DNA of 64,000 nucleotides from RGIG9608 sp045602425 (GTDB lineage: Bacteria; Bacteroidota; Bacteroidia; Bacteroidales; Paludibacteraceae). Made by a program: the position numbers and the translations under genes. The DNA is taken from contig JAZSBO010000026.1 of NCBI GenBank assembly GCA_045602425.1, positions 86,071 through 150,070 on the forward strand, read 5' to 3'. The notes under the pieces are model-generated. The model worked only from the letters and a program-made list of their open reading frames with translations, searched no databases and was not told the DNA's origin. Below are positions 26,174 through 33,828 of the stretch, piece after piece. The first letter of the stretch is position 1. Every line of letters begins with the position of its first letter.

Positions 26174-26926
26174 CTATTCTACATCTTTTGCTAAACGGAA
26201 TCCTATACCATAATTTCGAACATTGGGAATAACATGATTACGATTACTAATGCGTAAATATTTTTTCTTACTCTGCCAATCTCCACCTTTGAATACTACC
26301 TCGCAACTTGGATTATCATTAATTGTAATATTCATATTTTCTCTACTATAAAGTAAACTATCATACTCATTCGCACACCATTCATGAACATTACCCGTCA
26401 TATCATATAATCCCAATCTATTTGGCATTTTCTCACCTACTATTGATGTCCTTACTCTGGAGTTGGCTTTCCACCACGCAACCCGAGAACAATTTTTACT
26501 ACCACTATATTTATATTTTTTCTGATGTTTTCCCCCTCGAGCTGCATATTCCCACTCCAATTCAGTAGGAAGTCGGAATTTCTCTCCTGTTAATTTATTG
26601 AGTTTTTTGATATACTCCTGCACTTCAAACCATGACACACATTCGACTGGTCGTTCATCTCCAATAAAATAAGAGGGGTGAGTATTCATAATATATGCCC
26701 ATTGTGCTTGTGTTACTTCAAAGGTAGAAATGTAAAACGACTTTACTTTCTTTTCTCTTATCGGCATTTCATCTGAATCAGCATCTTCATCTTCACTACC
26801 AAATATACCTACACCTCCCTCTACAAACTTCATTTCAGGAATAGTATTAGATGGAGAAGGGGGATTACAAGATATAAATATAATGACGATAAAAACAATC
26901 GTCATTATAGATATAGTATTTCCCAT
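26174..26926 (-). CDS. FGE-sulfatase-fold (SUMF1-like) lipoprotein, probably non-catalytic
   Basis: Predicted lipoprotein of 250 residues; lipobox FISC gives Cys20. The rest is a formylglycine-generating-enzyme/C-type-lectin-like domain: MKFVEGGVGIFGSE, FEVTQAQW, RPVECVSWFEVQEYI, FRLPTELEWEYAARGG, GLYDMTGNVHEWC and VFKGGDW, ending GIGFRL. The paired active-site cysteines expected after the GGSW-type motif are absent (the region reads GGDWQSKKKYLRIS), so oxidation of sulfatases is unlikely. It may bind ligand or act structurally, as GldJ/GldK-type paralogues do. It is the last gene of the five-gene cassette 28129-26174. Confidence 0.85.
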   Translation of the reverse strand: MGNTISIMTIVFIVIIFISCNPPSPSNTIPEMKFVEGGVGIFGSEDEDADSDEMPIREKKVKSFYISTFEVTQAQWAYIMNTHPSYFIGDERPVECVSWFEVQEYIKKLNKLTGEKFRLPTELEWEYAARGGKHQKKYKYSGSKNCSRVAWWKANSRVRTSIVGEKMPNRLGLYDMTGNVHEWCANEYDSLLYSRENMNITINDNPSCEVVFKGGDWQSKKKYLRISNRNHVIPNVRNYGIGFRLAKDVE

Positions 26927-26932
26927 ATTATT

Positions 26933-27085
26933 TTAATTACTCATATCACCAATTACTCGCCCAATCCCGTAACCTAAATGACGTGCAGAGTCTTCTGATA
27001 CTTTATCAGCAGAAGAACATGCAAGAGCAATAACAACAAATAATACTATTACAAAAATTGATGCAATCTTTTTCTTTTTACACAT
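26933..27085 (-). CDS. 50-residue lipoprotein
   Basis: Short gene found by reading the gap between two larger genes: ATG at 27085-27083, TAA at 26935-26933. The product has a basic start (MCKKKKIAS), a hydrophobic core and lipobox IALAC, then 27 residues ending IGRVIGDMSN. Its start lies inside the 3' end of the membrane-protein gene (37-nt overlap, different frame) and its stop is 6 nt before the FGE-fold gene, as expected for a translated member of a compact operon. No family recognised. Confidence 0.6.
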   Translation of the reverse strand: MCKKKKIASIFVIVLFVVIALACSSADKVSEDSARHLGYGIGRVIGDMSN

Positions 27086-27462
27086 AACATAAATATTATT
27101 AAAGTTAATAAATAAGTAAAAATATCAAACCAATCAAAGGTTCCTAACATAAGATTAAGTCTTTGCCATAATTCCCATATAAAAGGAAGTGCGATGGATA
27201 ATCCAAATAAAAATTTCATGAAAAGACTTCCATCGCATAATTTTAATTGAATCATTAATAATGCCAAATACCATAAAGCATCTGACAAACAAAAAAGGAA
27301 AAAATAAATAAGCGGATTCCCATTGTAATGTATATCTATTTTTATCGCTTCTAATAACTCCGACCCTTGCAATGGCAAAAGAAAAATTACGTCTTGCCTA
27401 CAAGTACAATAAATCAAAGTACCTAACAATAAAAACAATAATGAGAATCCTGCATATTTCAT
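27049..27462 (-). CDS. Small integral membrane protein, about four TM helices
   Basis: The 137-residue product is almost wholly hydrophobic, with TM segments near 3-20, 48-72, 78-98 and 110-130 and a basic C-terminus (VKRKRLHQFL), suggesting a cytoplasmic tail. It has some flavour of VanZ-like small membrane proteins (short acidic loops such as TFDWFD), but I cannot assign it. Its start overlaps the stop of the zinc-finger-like gene as ATGA and its end overlaps the 50-residue lipoprotein gene. Confidence 0.7.
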   Translation of the reverse strand: MKYAGFSLLFLLLGTLIYCTCRQDVIFLLPLQGSELLEAIKIDIHYNGNPLIYFFLFCLSDALWYLALLMIQLKLCDGSLFMKFLFGLSIALPFIWELWQRLNLMLGTFDWFDIFTYLLTLIIFMLCVKRKRLHQFL

Positions 27463-27815
27463 TTTTCAACCGTTCCTCTTCCTTTACAATTTGGACAAGG
27501 CATTTCCTCTTCTCCAGTACCATTACACTTATCACAAGTTCCTCCTCCCTCAGTCATATATCCGCCACGTCCTTCACATCTTTTACACGGAACTCTATCC
27601 CCAAACCTATCTATTTCATATTTTTCCCCAAGACATTTTTCGCAAACCTTTACTTCACCACGAAGTTCCCCAGATCCACCGCATCTTCTACAAATTCTAG
27701 TCATTTCCCAAATTCCTGTACCATTACAATTTTTACAATCATAAGTTTCTGCATATAAATTAAATGCAAAAATGGCTGATACTATAACAATAAAAAATAA
27801 ACAAATCTTTTTCAT
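27459..27815 (-). CDS. Exported protein with six CxxC motifs (DnaJ zinc-finger-like)
   Basis: The 118-residue product has a cleavable signal peptide (about 1-22). The mature part is built from six CxxC units, most of DnaJ type CxxCxGxG: CKNCNGTG, CRRCGGSG, CEKC, CKRCEGRG, CDKCNGTG and CPNCKGRG. DnaJ itself carries four such units in the cytoplasm; here there are six, exported and without a J domain. Zinc binding in the periplasm, or disulphide or redox roles, are both possible. It is the second gene of the compact cassette, 5 nt after the basic protein gene. Confidence 0.75.
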   Translation of the reverse strand: MKKICLFFIVIVSAIFAFNLYAETYDCKNCNGTGIWEMTRICRRCGGSGELRGEVKVCEKCLGEKYEIDRFGDRVPCKRCEGRGGYMTEGGGTCDKCNGTGEEEMPCPNCKGRGTVEK

Positions 27816-27820
27816 CTCTA

Positions 27821-28129
27821 TTATCTTCTAGAACCTACATTTTTACTTTGACTTGTACTAACACCTTTACCTTGAGGAGCAGTTCTTCCACTTTTATTTT
27901 GTGAAGAAGATGTTGATTTTACATCATTCTTAGTTCTGCCATCATTTCTACTAGTTGCTCCTGTGTTTCTAGAAGATTTACTCGTCATTTGCGAATGCAT
28001 ACTTGGTCTATTTCCTGCATCACGAACAACACGACCTTCACGTGGATTTGTTTTCTCTTGAGCAATTACACTTGGACTAAACAACGAAACTCCAAGAAAA
28101 GCTACTGCTACTAAAAATAATTTTTTCAT
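27821..28129 (-). CDS. Small exported basic low-complexity protein
   Basis: The 102-residue product has a clear signal peptide ending VIAQ (about residue 24). The mature part is rich in Ser, Arg, Lys, Asn and Thr, has no cysteine and reads like a disordered polycation (for example SKSSRNTGATSRNDGRTK). No family recognised. It is first in the five-gene cassette, with a -7 box and a small leader hairpin (GTCCG/CGGAC, 28146-28164). Confidence 0.7.
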   Translation of the reverse strand: MKKLFLVAVAFLGVSLFSPSVIAQEKTNPREGRVVRDAGNRPSMHSQMTSKSSRNTGATSRNDGRTKNDVKSTSSSQNKSGRTAPQGKGVSTSQSKNVGSRR

Positions 28130-28200
28130 AAAAAATTTGTTTTACGTCCGCTCCTTATTCGGACCTTTAAATGTTAAAAAATATAAAAATTAAATTGTGC

Positions 28201-28208
28201 CAAAAGTA
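28201..28208 (-). promoter_or_regulatory. -7 box of the five-gene small-protein cassette
   Basis: Reads TACTTTTG on the minus strand, an exact TAnnTTTG match. A CAAA (minus-strand TTTG) at 28232-28235 could be the -33 element, though the 23-nt spacing is longer than usual. Confidence 0.5.
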
Positions 28209-28284
28209 CACCATAAGATTAAGTAGGAGGACAAAAACTACAAGACGAAAATTCCATATTTTATGGAAAAAATTTCCACACCTA

Positions 28285-28542
28285 TCACTCTTTTTTCTGA
28301 TAAAAATCGGAGTAATAAGCAAAAAAATCTTCATTCAAAACTTGTGAAATTTTCAAAAGAAGTTCGGCGTGCAGGTGCTGTTGTTTAAGAATTTTTGGTC
28401 CGTTCGACACATCGGTGCAAAGCTGACGAGCGAGCCACGCAGCACTACGTTGTTGGCGTTGCAGACTTCGTTTTATTATTTCTCCGATATGAAAATCTTC
28501 CGTTTCGGGCATAAAAAAAGGCGTTAAATCATTCTTCCTCAT
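28285..28542 (-). CDS. Small XRE-like helix-turn-helix protein
   Basis: The 85-residue cytoplasmic protein has an HTH-type core: HIGEIIKRSLQRQQRSAAWL, then ARQLCTDVSNGPKIL and LLLKISQVLNEDFF. This matches the short DNA-binding proteins common in Bacteroidales that resemble Cro/CI. It is on the same strand as, and 155 nt upstream of, the five-gene cassette, so it could regulate it or itself; that is inference. The ATG at 28542 is used; a second Met lies ten residues in (MPETEDF). Confidence 0.75.
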   Translation of the reverse strand: MRKNDLTPFFMPETEDFHIGEIIKRSLQRQQRSAAWLARQLCTDVSNGPKILKQQHLHAELLLKISQVLNEDFFAYYSDFYQKKE

Positions 28543-28546
28543 CTAA

Positions 28547-28664
28547 CACCAATAGGCTCCGCCAAGAACCTTGCACCTTAAACAAGTCGGAATAATCCAC
28601 GCCAAAGAGCGTGAATATTCGCTTACTTATTCTTGGGTACTAAAATTTGGCGGATTTTATTGGT
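28547..28664. other. Nested inverted-repeat (structured) intergenic element
   Basis: The 297-bp gap between the HTH gene and the porin gene holds nested pairings: CCAAT/ATTGG (28549-28553/28659-28663), CCGCCAA/TTGGCGG (28559-28565/28647-28653), GAATAA/TTATTC (28590-28595/28627-28632) and hairpin CACGC/GCGTG (28598-28602/28609-28613). This could be a folded leader of the HTH gene or an insertion-type element. Weak open readings on both strands lack ATG starts. The rest, about 28665-28811, shows nothing further. Confidence 0.3.
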
Positions 28665-28811
28665 ACAAGAACAAGAGCAAATGCTCATTACAAAAAAACA
28701 TCTTCGCTCTTCACGAAGAATGCGACAAAGTTACAAAACAGAATTAAATCTTTTTCAATAAAACATTTTGCTTTGCTACAATCAGAGAAAACCTTTTTAA
28801 GCATTAAGATG

Positions 28812-28829
28812 TTTATTCTTAAGAATAAA
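28812..28829. promoter_or_regulatory. Perfect 18-bp palindrome upstream of the porin gene
   Basis: TTTATTCTT followed by its exact complement AAGAATAAA ends 10 nt before the porin ATG. It could be an operator or a leader hairpin near the ribosome-binding region. Confidence 0.4.
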
Positions 28830-28839
28830 TTTTCTATTT

Positions 28840-30144
28840 ATGAAGAGAACGATATTTATAGGTTTTTGTTTAGCTGTATGCTGCAGTATGTATGCTCAAC
28901 CTACACCAAGTCGCGTAGAACAACATATCGACTCACTAAAAAGAAGTCATCGCATTACCTATATAGGTAAAAACGATTCTATACAAGCCATTGACGAACG
29001 CTCAATGCTCGATATTTTCTACTACGATCAATTTCGACACGCACAAGACCCTCGAACGCCTTATTTTCTTTTTATGAGTCGCGATGCGGAATTTGCTTTA
29101 GGCATTGGCGGTGTAGTACGTATGCGTTGTTGGTTCGATTGGAATGGTTCAATGCCAAACAATGCATTCAGTCCGTACAATATTTCTATACCGTACAATC
29201 CTGCTCAATCGCGTTGGTTGGGATTTACACCTTCGGGAACAGCACTCTATTTCCGAATGCTTGGCAGAAACACCAAAGTTGGCGACTATCAACTATATAT
29301 AGAAGCAAATTTCAATGGTTACGACCAACGCGATTTTTTACTCAAAAAAGCTTATGTTACTTTGAATGATTGGACCGTAGGATATGCCCCATCAACCTTT
29401 AGCGACCCAACAGCAGAGCCAATGCTCGTAGATGGGCAAGGTCCAAATGCGTATATCAATACAACAACAGTACTCGTGCGTTGGATGCACACATTCAAAA
29501 AACATTATGTGGTAGCCGCTTCGGTAGAAATGCCTCAATCGTTTGTCGATGGCAACGACAGCACTACGCAAAGCCTGAGAGATTGGATTCCAAATTTAGC
29601 GTGCTTTGCACAATACGAATGGACAGACAATCAGCACATCCGCCTATCAGGTATTTTTCGAACGCTTCCCTATCGCAACAACATTGAAAATCGCAATAAA
29701 AATACTTTCGGATGGGGCATTCGATTTAGCTCCATAGTGCGACCTTGGAAACCGCTCACACTTTATGCTATGGCAAACTATGGCAGTGGAATCAGCAGTT
29801 TCACAGGCGACCTCATTATGGGCAAATACGACCTCGTAAATCATCCGAATATTGCAGGCGAGATGTATGCTCCAAGTTTAGCAGGTTGGTATGGTGGTAT
29901 TCAATACAACTTCTTACCACAATTATTTAGCAGTTTCACGTTCGGTATGCTTCACTATCTTCCACAACATTCAGTAAATCCCGATAGTTATAAAAACGGA
30001 ATGTACGGTGCCGTGAATCTATTTTGGAATATCACTCCACGCATCCAAATAGGTGCCGAATACAATTTTGGTAGGCGTAAGAACTTTAACGGTGAACACC
30101 GATGGGCACAACGTGTGAGCGTAATGTCTCAATTTAGTTTCTAA
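28840..30144 (+). CDS. DcaP-like outer-membrane porin family protein
   Basis: Outer-membrane beta-barrel of 434 residues. A signal peptide (about 1-19) precedes a short periplasmic helix (RVEQHIDSLKRSHR). The barrel then has alternating aromatic strands, for example YFLFMSRDAEFALGIGG and RMRCWFDW, and ends on Phe (SQFSF), the usual outer-membrane insertion signal. The layout resembles the DcaP-type trimeric porins of Bacteroidota. Transported solute unknown. Single gene; no convincing -7 box seen. Confidence 0.7.
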   Translation: MKRTIFIGFCLAVCCSMYAQPTPSRVEQHIDSLKRSHRITYIGKNDSIQAIDERSMLDIFYYDQFRHAQDPRTPYFLFMSRDAEFALGIGGVVRMRCWFDWNGSMPNNAFSPYNISIPYNPAQSRWLGFTPSGTALYFRMLGRNTKVGDYQLYIEANFNGYDQRDFLLKKAYVTLNDWTVGYAPSTFSDPTAEPMLVDGQGPNAYINTTTVLVRWMHTFKKHYVVAASVEMPQSFVDGNDSTTQSLRDWIPNLACFAQYEWTDNQHIRLSGIFRTLPYRNNIENRNKNTFGWGIRFSSIVRPWKPLTLYAMANYGSGISSFTGDLIMGKYDLVNHPNIAGEMYAPSLAGWYGGIQYNFLPQLFSSFTFGMLHYLPQHSVNPDSYKNGMYGAVNLFWNITPRIQIGAEYNFGRRKNFNGEHRWAQRVSVMSQFSF

Positions 30145-30207
30145 AAAAGTAGCTTCCCATCTCATTGTTAAATAATACTAATTCTCAAAACTTCTCTGTC
30201 AATTTAG

Positions 30208-30215
30208 TATCTTTG
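30208..30215 (+). promoter_or_regulatory. -7 box of the terC gene
   Basis: TATCTTTG, an exact match, giving a leader of about 66 nt with a 12-bp palindrome (CGTTTTAAAACG, 30236-30247). Confidence 0.55.
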
Positions 30216-30287
30216 CCGCCGATTTAGAAAGAATGCGTTTTAAAACGTAGCGACAAAACAAAATGCTAATTCTAACCTAATTAAATT

Positions 30288-31334
30288 ATGACAGAGATTT
30301 TATTCATGGGAGGTTTTTTGCTATTAGTAGCATTACTTCTGACACTTGACTTGGGAGTTTTTCACAAAAAAGACCACGTTATTTCATTCAAAGAAGCTAC
30401 AGTATGGACATGTGTTTGGATTGGAACGGCACTGCTCTTTTGCTTATTCATCTTTTTCAAAGCCGAATGGATTCACGGAATTGAAACTATGGAGCAACTT
30501 GTTGCCATAAATGCTCAACACGGACATAATTTGGCTCTCGAAGGATTGTCGTTCGAAGAAGGAATAAAACTTTATCGCAATGCGATGTCGATTGAGTATC
30601 TTACTGGATATTTGGTAGAAAAATCGCTTTCCATTGATAATATTTTCGTGATGATAATGATTTTTATGGCATTTAATGTCGAAAAAATATATTACCATCG
30701 TGTTCTTTTTTACGGAATTCTTGGAGCAATTGTATTGCGTTTCATTTTCATATTTGCTGCTGCCGCATTGATTCAAAAATTCCATTGGATTTTGATTCTT
30801 TTCGGTTTAATCCTGATTTTTACTGGTGTGAAAATGTTTTTACAACGCAATAAAAAAGAAGATGTCGATGTTAAGCACCATCCTGTGGTAAAGTTTCTGA
30901 CAAAATACAAATTGGCAACTTCGCAATTTCATAATCACGATTTTTTCCTAAAATCAAAAGAAACTGGAAAATGGTTGGCTACACCGCTTTTCGTTGTGCT
31001 TCTTATAGTCGAATTCTCTGATGTTATTTTTGCATTCGACTCAATTCCTGCCATTTTCTCAATCACGCAAGATCCTTATATTGTATTTTTCTCCAACATT
31101 TTTGCAATTTTAGGTTTGCGTTCTCTATTCTTTATGCTTGAAAGCGTGATGGACAAATTCCACTATCTAAAAATTGGATTGGCGGTGTTGCTCACTTTCA
31201 TTGGAGTAAAAATGCTTTTACCTGATTTATGTGGAGTTCATATTGAAACAAATACTTCTCTTTTGGTAATTCTTGGAGTACTTATTGTAAGCATCGTAGC
31301 TTCACTGATTTTTCCACCAAAAACTGAAGAATAA
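30288..31334 (+). CDS. TerC/Alx family membrane protein
   Basis: Inner-membrane protein of 348 residues with about nine TM helices. It carries the TerC signatures DLGVFHK (about 21-27), EYLTGYLVEKSLSIDNIFV and VEFSDVIFAFDSIPAIFSIT, whose acidic residues in the membrane are typical. Family members are linked to Mn2+ export (Alx, MeeF/MeeY) and tellurite resistance. No ter gene cluster is nearby, and the leader is too short for a yybP-ykoY riboswitch. Manganese or metal homeostasis is the likelier role. Confidence 0.9.
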   Translation: MTEILFMGGFLLLVALLLTLDLGVFHKKDHVISFKEATVWTCVWIGTALLFCLFIFFKAEWIHGIETMEQLVAINAQHGHNLALEGLSFEEGIKLYRNAMSIEYLTGYLVEKSLSIDNIFVMIMIFMAFNVEKIYYHRVLFYGILGAIVLRFIFIFAAAALIQKFHWILILFGLILIFTGVKMFLQRNKKEDVDVKHHPVVKFLTKYKLATSQFHNHDFFLKSKETGKWLATPLFVVLLIVEFSDVIFAFDSIPAIFSITQDPYIVFFSNIFAILGLRSLFFMLESVMDKFHYLKIGLAVLLTFIGVKMLLPDLCGVHIETNTSLLVILGVLIVSIVASLIFPPKTEE

Positions 31335-31355
31335 ATATAACCTATGTTCATTACT

Positions 31356-31383
31356 AAAAAAGGAGGGAATTTCCCTCCTTTTT
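31356..31383. terminator. Bidirectional terminator between terC and the DUF4465 gene
   Basis: GGAGGGAA and TTCCCTCC form an 8-bp stem flanked by A and T runs. Confidence 0.85.
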
Positions 31384-31386
31384 CTT

Positions 31387-32133
31387 TTAATACTCAATTT
31401 CAATATCATCAATACAAACGTACGACGGTGTATTCAAACCATATTCTCCAACATCACTCCCTTCAACAAAAATTCTTACTTCATCTACAATTCCTAATGC
31501 CGTAAGATTCACACTTGTCCAATCCTTGCAAATATAGTTTAATCCATTTCGAAAATCTGCTAAATAGAATTCAACTTTCCCTGTAGATTTAGCTTCAAAA
31601 TAACCTTCAAAAACAACCTTAAACCAATCATTTGCACCCAATGCTGTGGTGAAATCATCACCATTTTTAATGGTTAAATAAACATAAGTAGAGTTGTTCA
31701 CTTTTAAACTCTTTACACGACTTGGACGTTTTTCGAATGTAAATCGCGAATTTTCAGGAGCATACGAAGAATAATACACAACTGCAAATTTTTCTGAACC
31801 ATTAGATCCTCCCGTATTGAAAACACTATACTGATTGCTGAATCCAGCTGTTATCGTATCCGTTTGATTCGATATGCAAAACCCTCCATTGCTATATCCA
31901 CCATATTCGTTTACATAGTCATTCGTAAACCAAACACTATCAAGCAAAAAACCTCCACTCATATCCGACCCATCCCATACAGAAGCATTACCCAACTCAA
32001 AATTTTCGAAAGTTATCGTAAAACTCTGATCTGAATTATCTGTTGAATCGTCTATTTTATCTATCTGATTATCACAAGCTATAAAAGCAAATAAAATAAT
32101 AACTATTTGAACTATTAAATACAATGTTTTCAT
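31387..32133 (-). CDS. DUF4465 lipoprotein
   Basis: Predicted lipoprotein of 248 residues; lipobox FIAC gives Cys20. The rest is a beta-sandwich matching DUF4465: FENFELGNASVWDGS, YGGYSNGGFCISN, WFKVVFEGY and VDEVRIFVEGSDVGEYGLNTP. Family members often sit beside TonB-dependent transporter loci, but here it is alone between terC and prfC. Function is unknown; ligand or surface binding is plausible. Confidence 0.85.
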   Translation of the reverse strand: MKTLYLIVQIVIILFAFIACDNQIDKIDDSTDNSDQSFTITFENFELGNASVWDGSDMSGGFLLDSVWFTNDYVNEYGGYSNGGFCISNQTDTITAGFSNQYSVFNTGGSNGSEKFAVVYYSSYAPENSRFTFEKRPSRVKSLKVNNSTYVYLTIKNGDDFTTALGANDWFKVVFEGYFEAKSTGKVEFYLADFRNGLNYICKDWTSVNLTALGIVDEVRIFVEGSDVGEYGLNTPSYVCIDDIEIEY

Positions 32134-32156
32134 AAAAAAAGATTTTGATTTTACTG

Positions 32157-32164
32157 CAAAAATA
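32157..32164 (-). promoter_or_regulatory. -7 box of the DUF4465 gene
   Basis: Reads TATTTTTG on the minus strand, an exact match, 23 nt before the ATG. Confidence 0.55.
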
Positions 32165-32220
32165 AATCTTTTTCATTAATGCAGAATATCAACCCATAAC
32201 CTTTAGGTCTTTCTTTTTTG

Positions 32221-32228
32221 TATCTTTG
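32221..32228 (+). promoter_or_regulatory. -7 box of prfC
   Basis: TATCTTTG, an exact match, 22 nt before the prfC ATG. Confidence 0.55.
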
Positions 32229-32250
32229 CACCTCAAAAAAAGAAATATTT

Positions 32251-33828
32251 ATGACTTTAGAACAAGAAATACAACGCCGACGGACGTTTGCCATTATCTC
32301 TCACCCCGACGCAGGAAAAACCACACTAACCGAAAAACTTTTGCTTTTTGGTGGTGCTATTCACGTGGCTGGTGCCGTAAAATCAAACAAAATAAAAAAA
32401 ACAGCTACATCCGATTGGATGGAGATAGAAAAGCAACGTGGAATATCGGTTGCCACTTCGGTAATGGGTTTTGAGTATCAAGATTTTAAGATAAATATTT
32501 TGGATACACCCGGGCACCAAGATTTTGCTGAAGATACTTATCGCACACTCACTGCCGTTGATAGCGTAATTATTGTAGTCGATTCGGCAAAAGGTGTAGA
32601 AACACAAACACGAAAATTGATGAATGTTTGCCGTATGCGAAAAACACCTGTTATTGTTTTCATTAACAAAATGGACCGCGAGGGAAAAGACCCATTTGAT
32701 CTTCTTGACGAAATAGAATCCGAACTTCAAATTCGTGTACGACCATTGAGCTTTCCTATAAATCAAGGTGCAAAATTCAAAGGTGTTTATAATATTTTCG
32801 AACAAAACTTAAATCTTTATACACCCAACAAGCAATACATCTCAGAGTGCATAGCGTTGAACGATGTCAATAGTAAAGATTTAGATGATTTTGTAGGAGA
32901 AAATGATGCAAATAAACTTCGCGATGATTTGGAATTGGTAAATGGTGTTTATGCTGAATTCAACGCCAACGAATACCTAAAAGGCGAAGTTGCTCCTGTG
33001 TTTTTTGGTAGTGCATTAAATAATTTTGGTGTAAAAGAACTACTCGATTGTTTTATCAGAATTGCACCATCTCCACGTCCTATAGAGGCTGTCGAACGAA
33101 CTGTGAGTCCATACGAAGAACCCTTTTCGGGTTTTGTATTCAAAATTCATGCTAATATGGATCCAAACCATCGTTCGTGCATTGCTTTTGTAAAAATTTG
33201 TTCAGGACGTTTCGAACGAAATGGTAACTACAAACATATCCGACACAACAAAATGATGCGTTTTAGTAGCCCAACCGCATTTATGGCACAGAAAAAAGAA
33301 ACCGTAGATGAAGCTTTTGCTGGCGACATAGTAGGTTTGCCCGACAACGGAACATTCAAAATTGGTGATACACTGACCGAAGGCGAAAACATTCATTTTA
33401 AAGGATTACCAAGTTTTTCGCCCGAGATGTTTCGTTATGTCGAAAACGCTGACCCAATGAAAACCAAACAACTCGAAAAAGGGATTTCACAGCTGATGGA
33501 CGAAGGCGTTGCACAACTCTTTGTCAGTGAATACAACAATCGAAAAATTATCGGTACGGTTGGGCAACTTCAGTTCGAAGTAATACAGTATCGTCTTTTA
33601 CACGAATATGGTGCTCAATGCCGATTTGAACCAATTTCGCTCTACAAAGCCTGTTGGATAGAAAGCGATGATGCTACTGCTTTAGAATTGTTCAAAAAAC
33701 GAAAATTCCAATATATGGCAAAAGATCGCGAAGGTCGAGACGTTTTCATGGCGGATTCATCGTATATTTTACAAATGGCACAGCAAGATTTTGAAAAAAT
33801 ACGATTCCATTTTACAAGCGAATTCTAA
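32251..33828 (+). CDS. prfC: Peptide chain release factor 3
   Basis: GTPase that recycles RF1/RF2 after termination. The 525 residues carry the G motifs SHPDAGKTT (P-loop, about 15-23), DTPGHQDF and NKMDREGKDP. RF3-specific switch sequence GAVKSNKIKKTATSDWMEIE and C-terminal domain features (QFEVIQYRLLHEYGA) separate it from EF-G. The ATG at 32251 lies 22 nt after the -7 box; an upstream TTG reading overlaps the promoter. The UDG-family gene begins directly at the stop (TAAATG), so the two are co-transcribed. Confidence 0.96.
   Translation: MTLEQEIQRRRTFAIISHPDAGKTTLTEKLLLFGGAIHVAGAVKSNKIKKTATSDWMEIEKQRGISVATSVMGFEYQDFKINILDTPGHQDFAEDTYRTLTAVDSVIIVVDSAKGVETQTRKLMNVCRMRKTPVIVFINKMDREGKDPFDLLDEIESELQIRVRPLSFPINQGAKFKGVYNIFEQNLNLYTPNKQYISECIALNDVNSKDLDDFVGENDANKLRDDLELVNGVYAEFNANEYLKGEVAPVFFGSALNNFGVKELLDCFIRIAPSPRPIEAVERTVSPYEEPFSGFVFKIHANMDPNHRSCIAFVKICSGRFERNGNYKHIRHNKMMRFSSPTAFMAQKKETVDEAFAGDIVGLPDNGTFKIGDTLTEGENIHFKGLPSFSPEMFRYVENADPMKTKQLEKGISQLMDEGVAQLFVSEYNNRKIIGTVGQLQFEVIQYRLLHEYGAQCRFEPISLYKACWIESDDATALELFKKRKFQYMAKDREGRDVFMADSSYILQMAQQDFEKIRFHFTSEF

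Noticed and set aside
28543..28811. Short open readings on both strands in the gap between the HTH and porin genes (minus-strand stretch ending DEEE, plus-strand stretch ending VTKQN)
   Set aside because: Neither has an ATG start, they overlap each other and the inverted repeats, and no family is recognisable. Kept only as structured intergenic DNA.
30216..30287. Possible yybP-ykoY manganese riboswitch before terC
   Set aside because: The leader is only about 66 nt and shows no paired helices typical of that riboswitch; only a 12-bp palindrome is visible.
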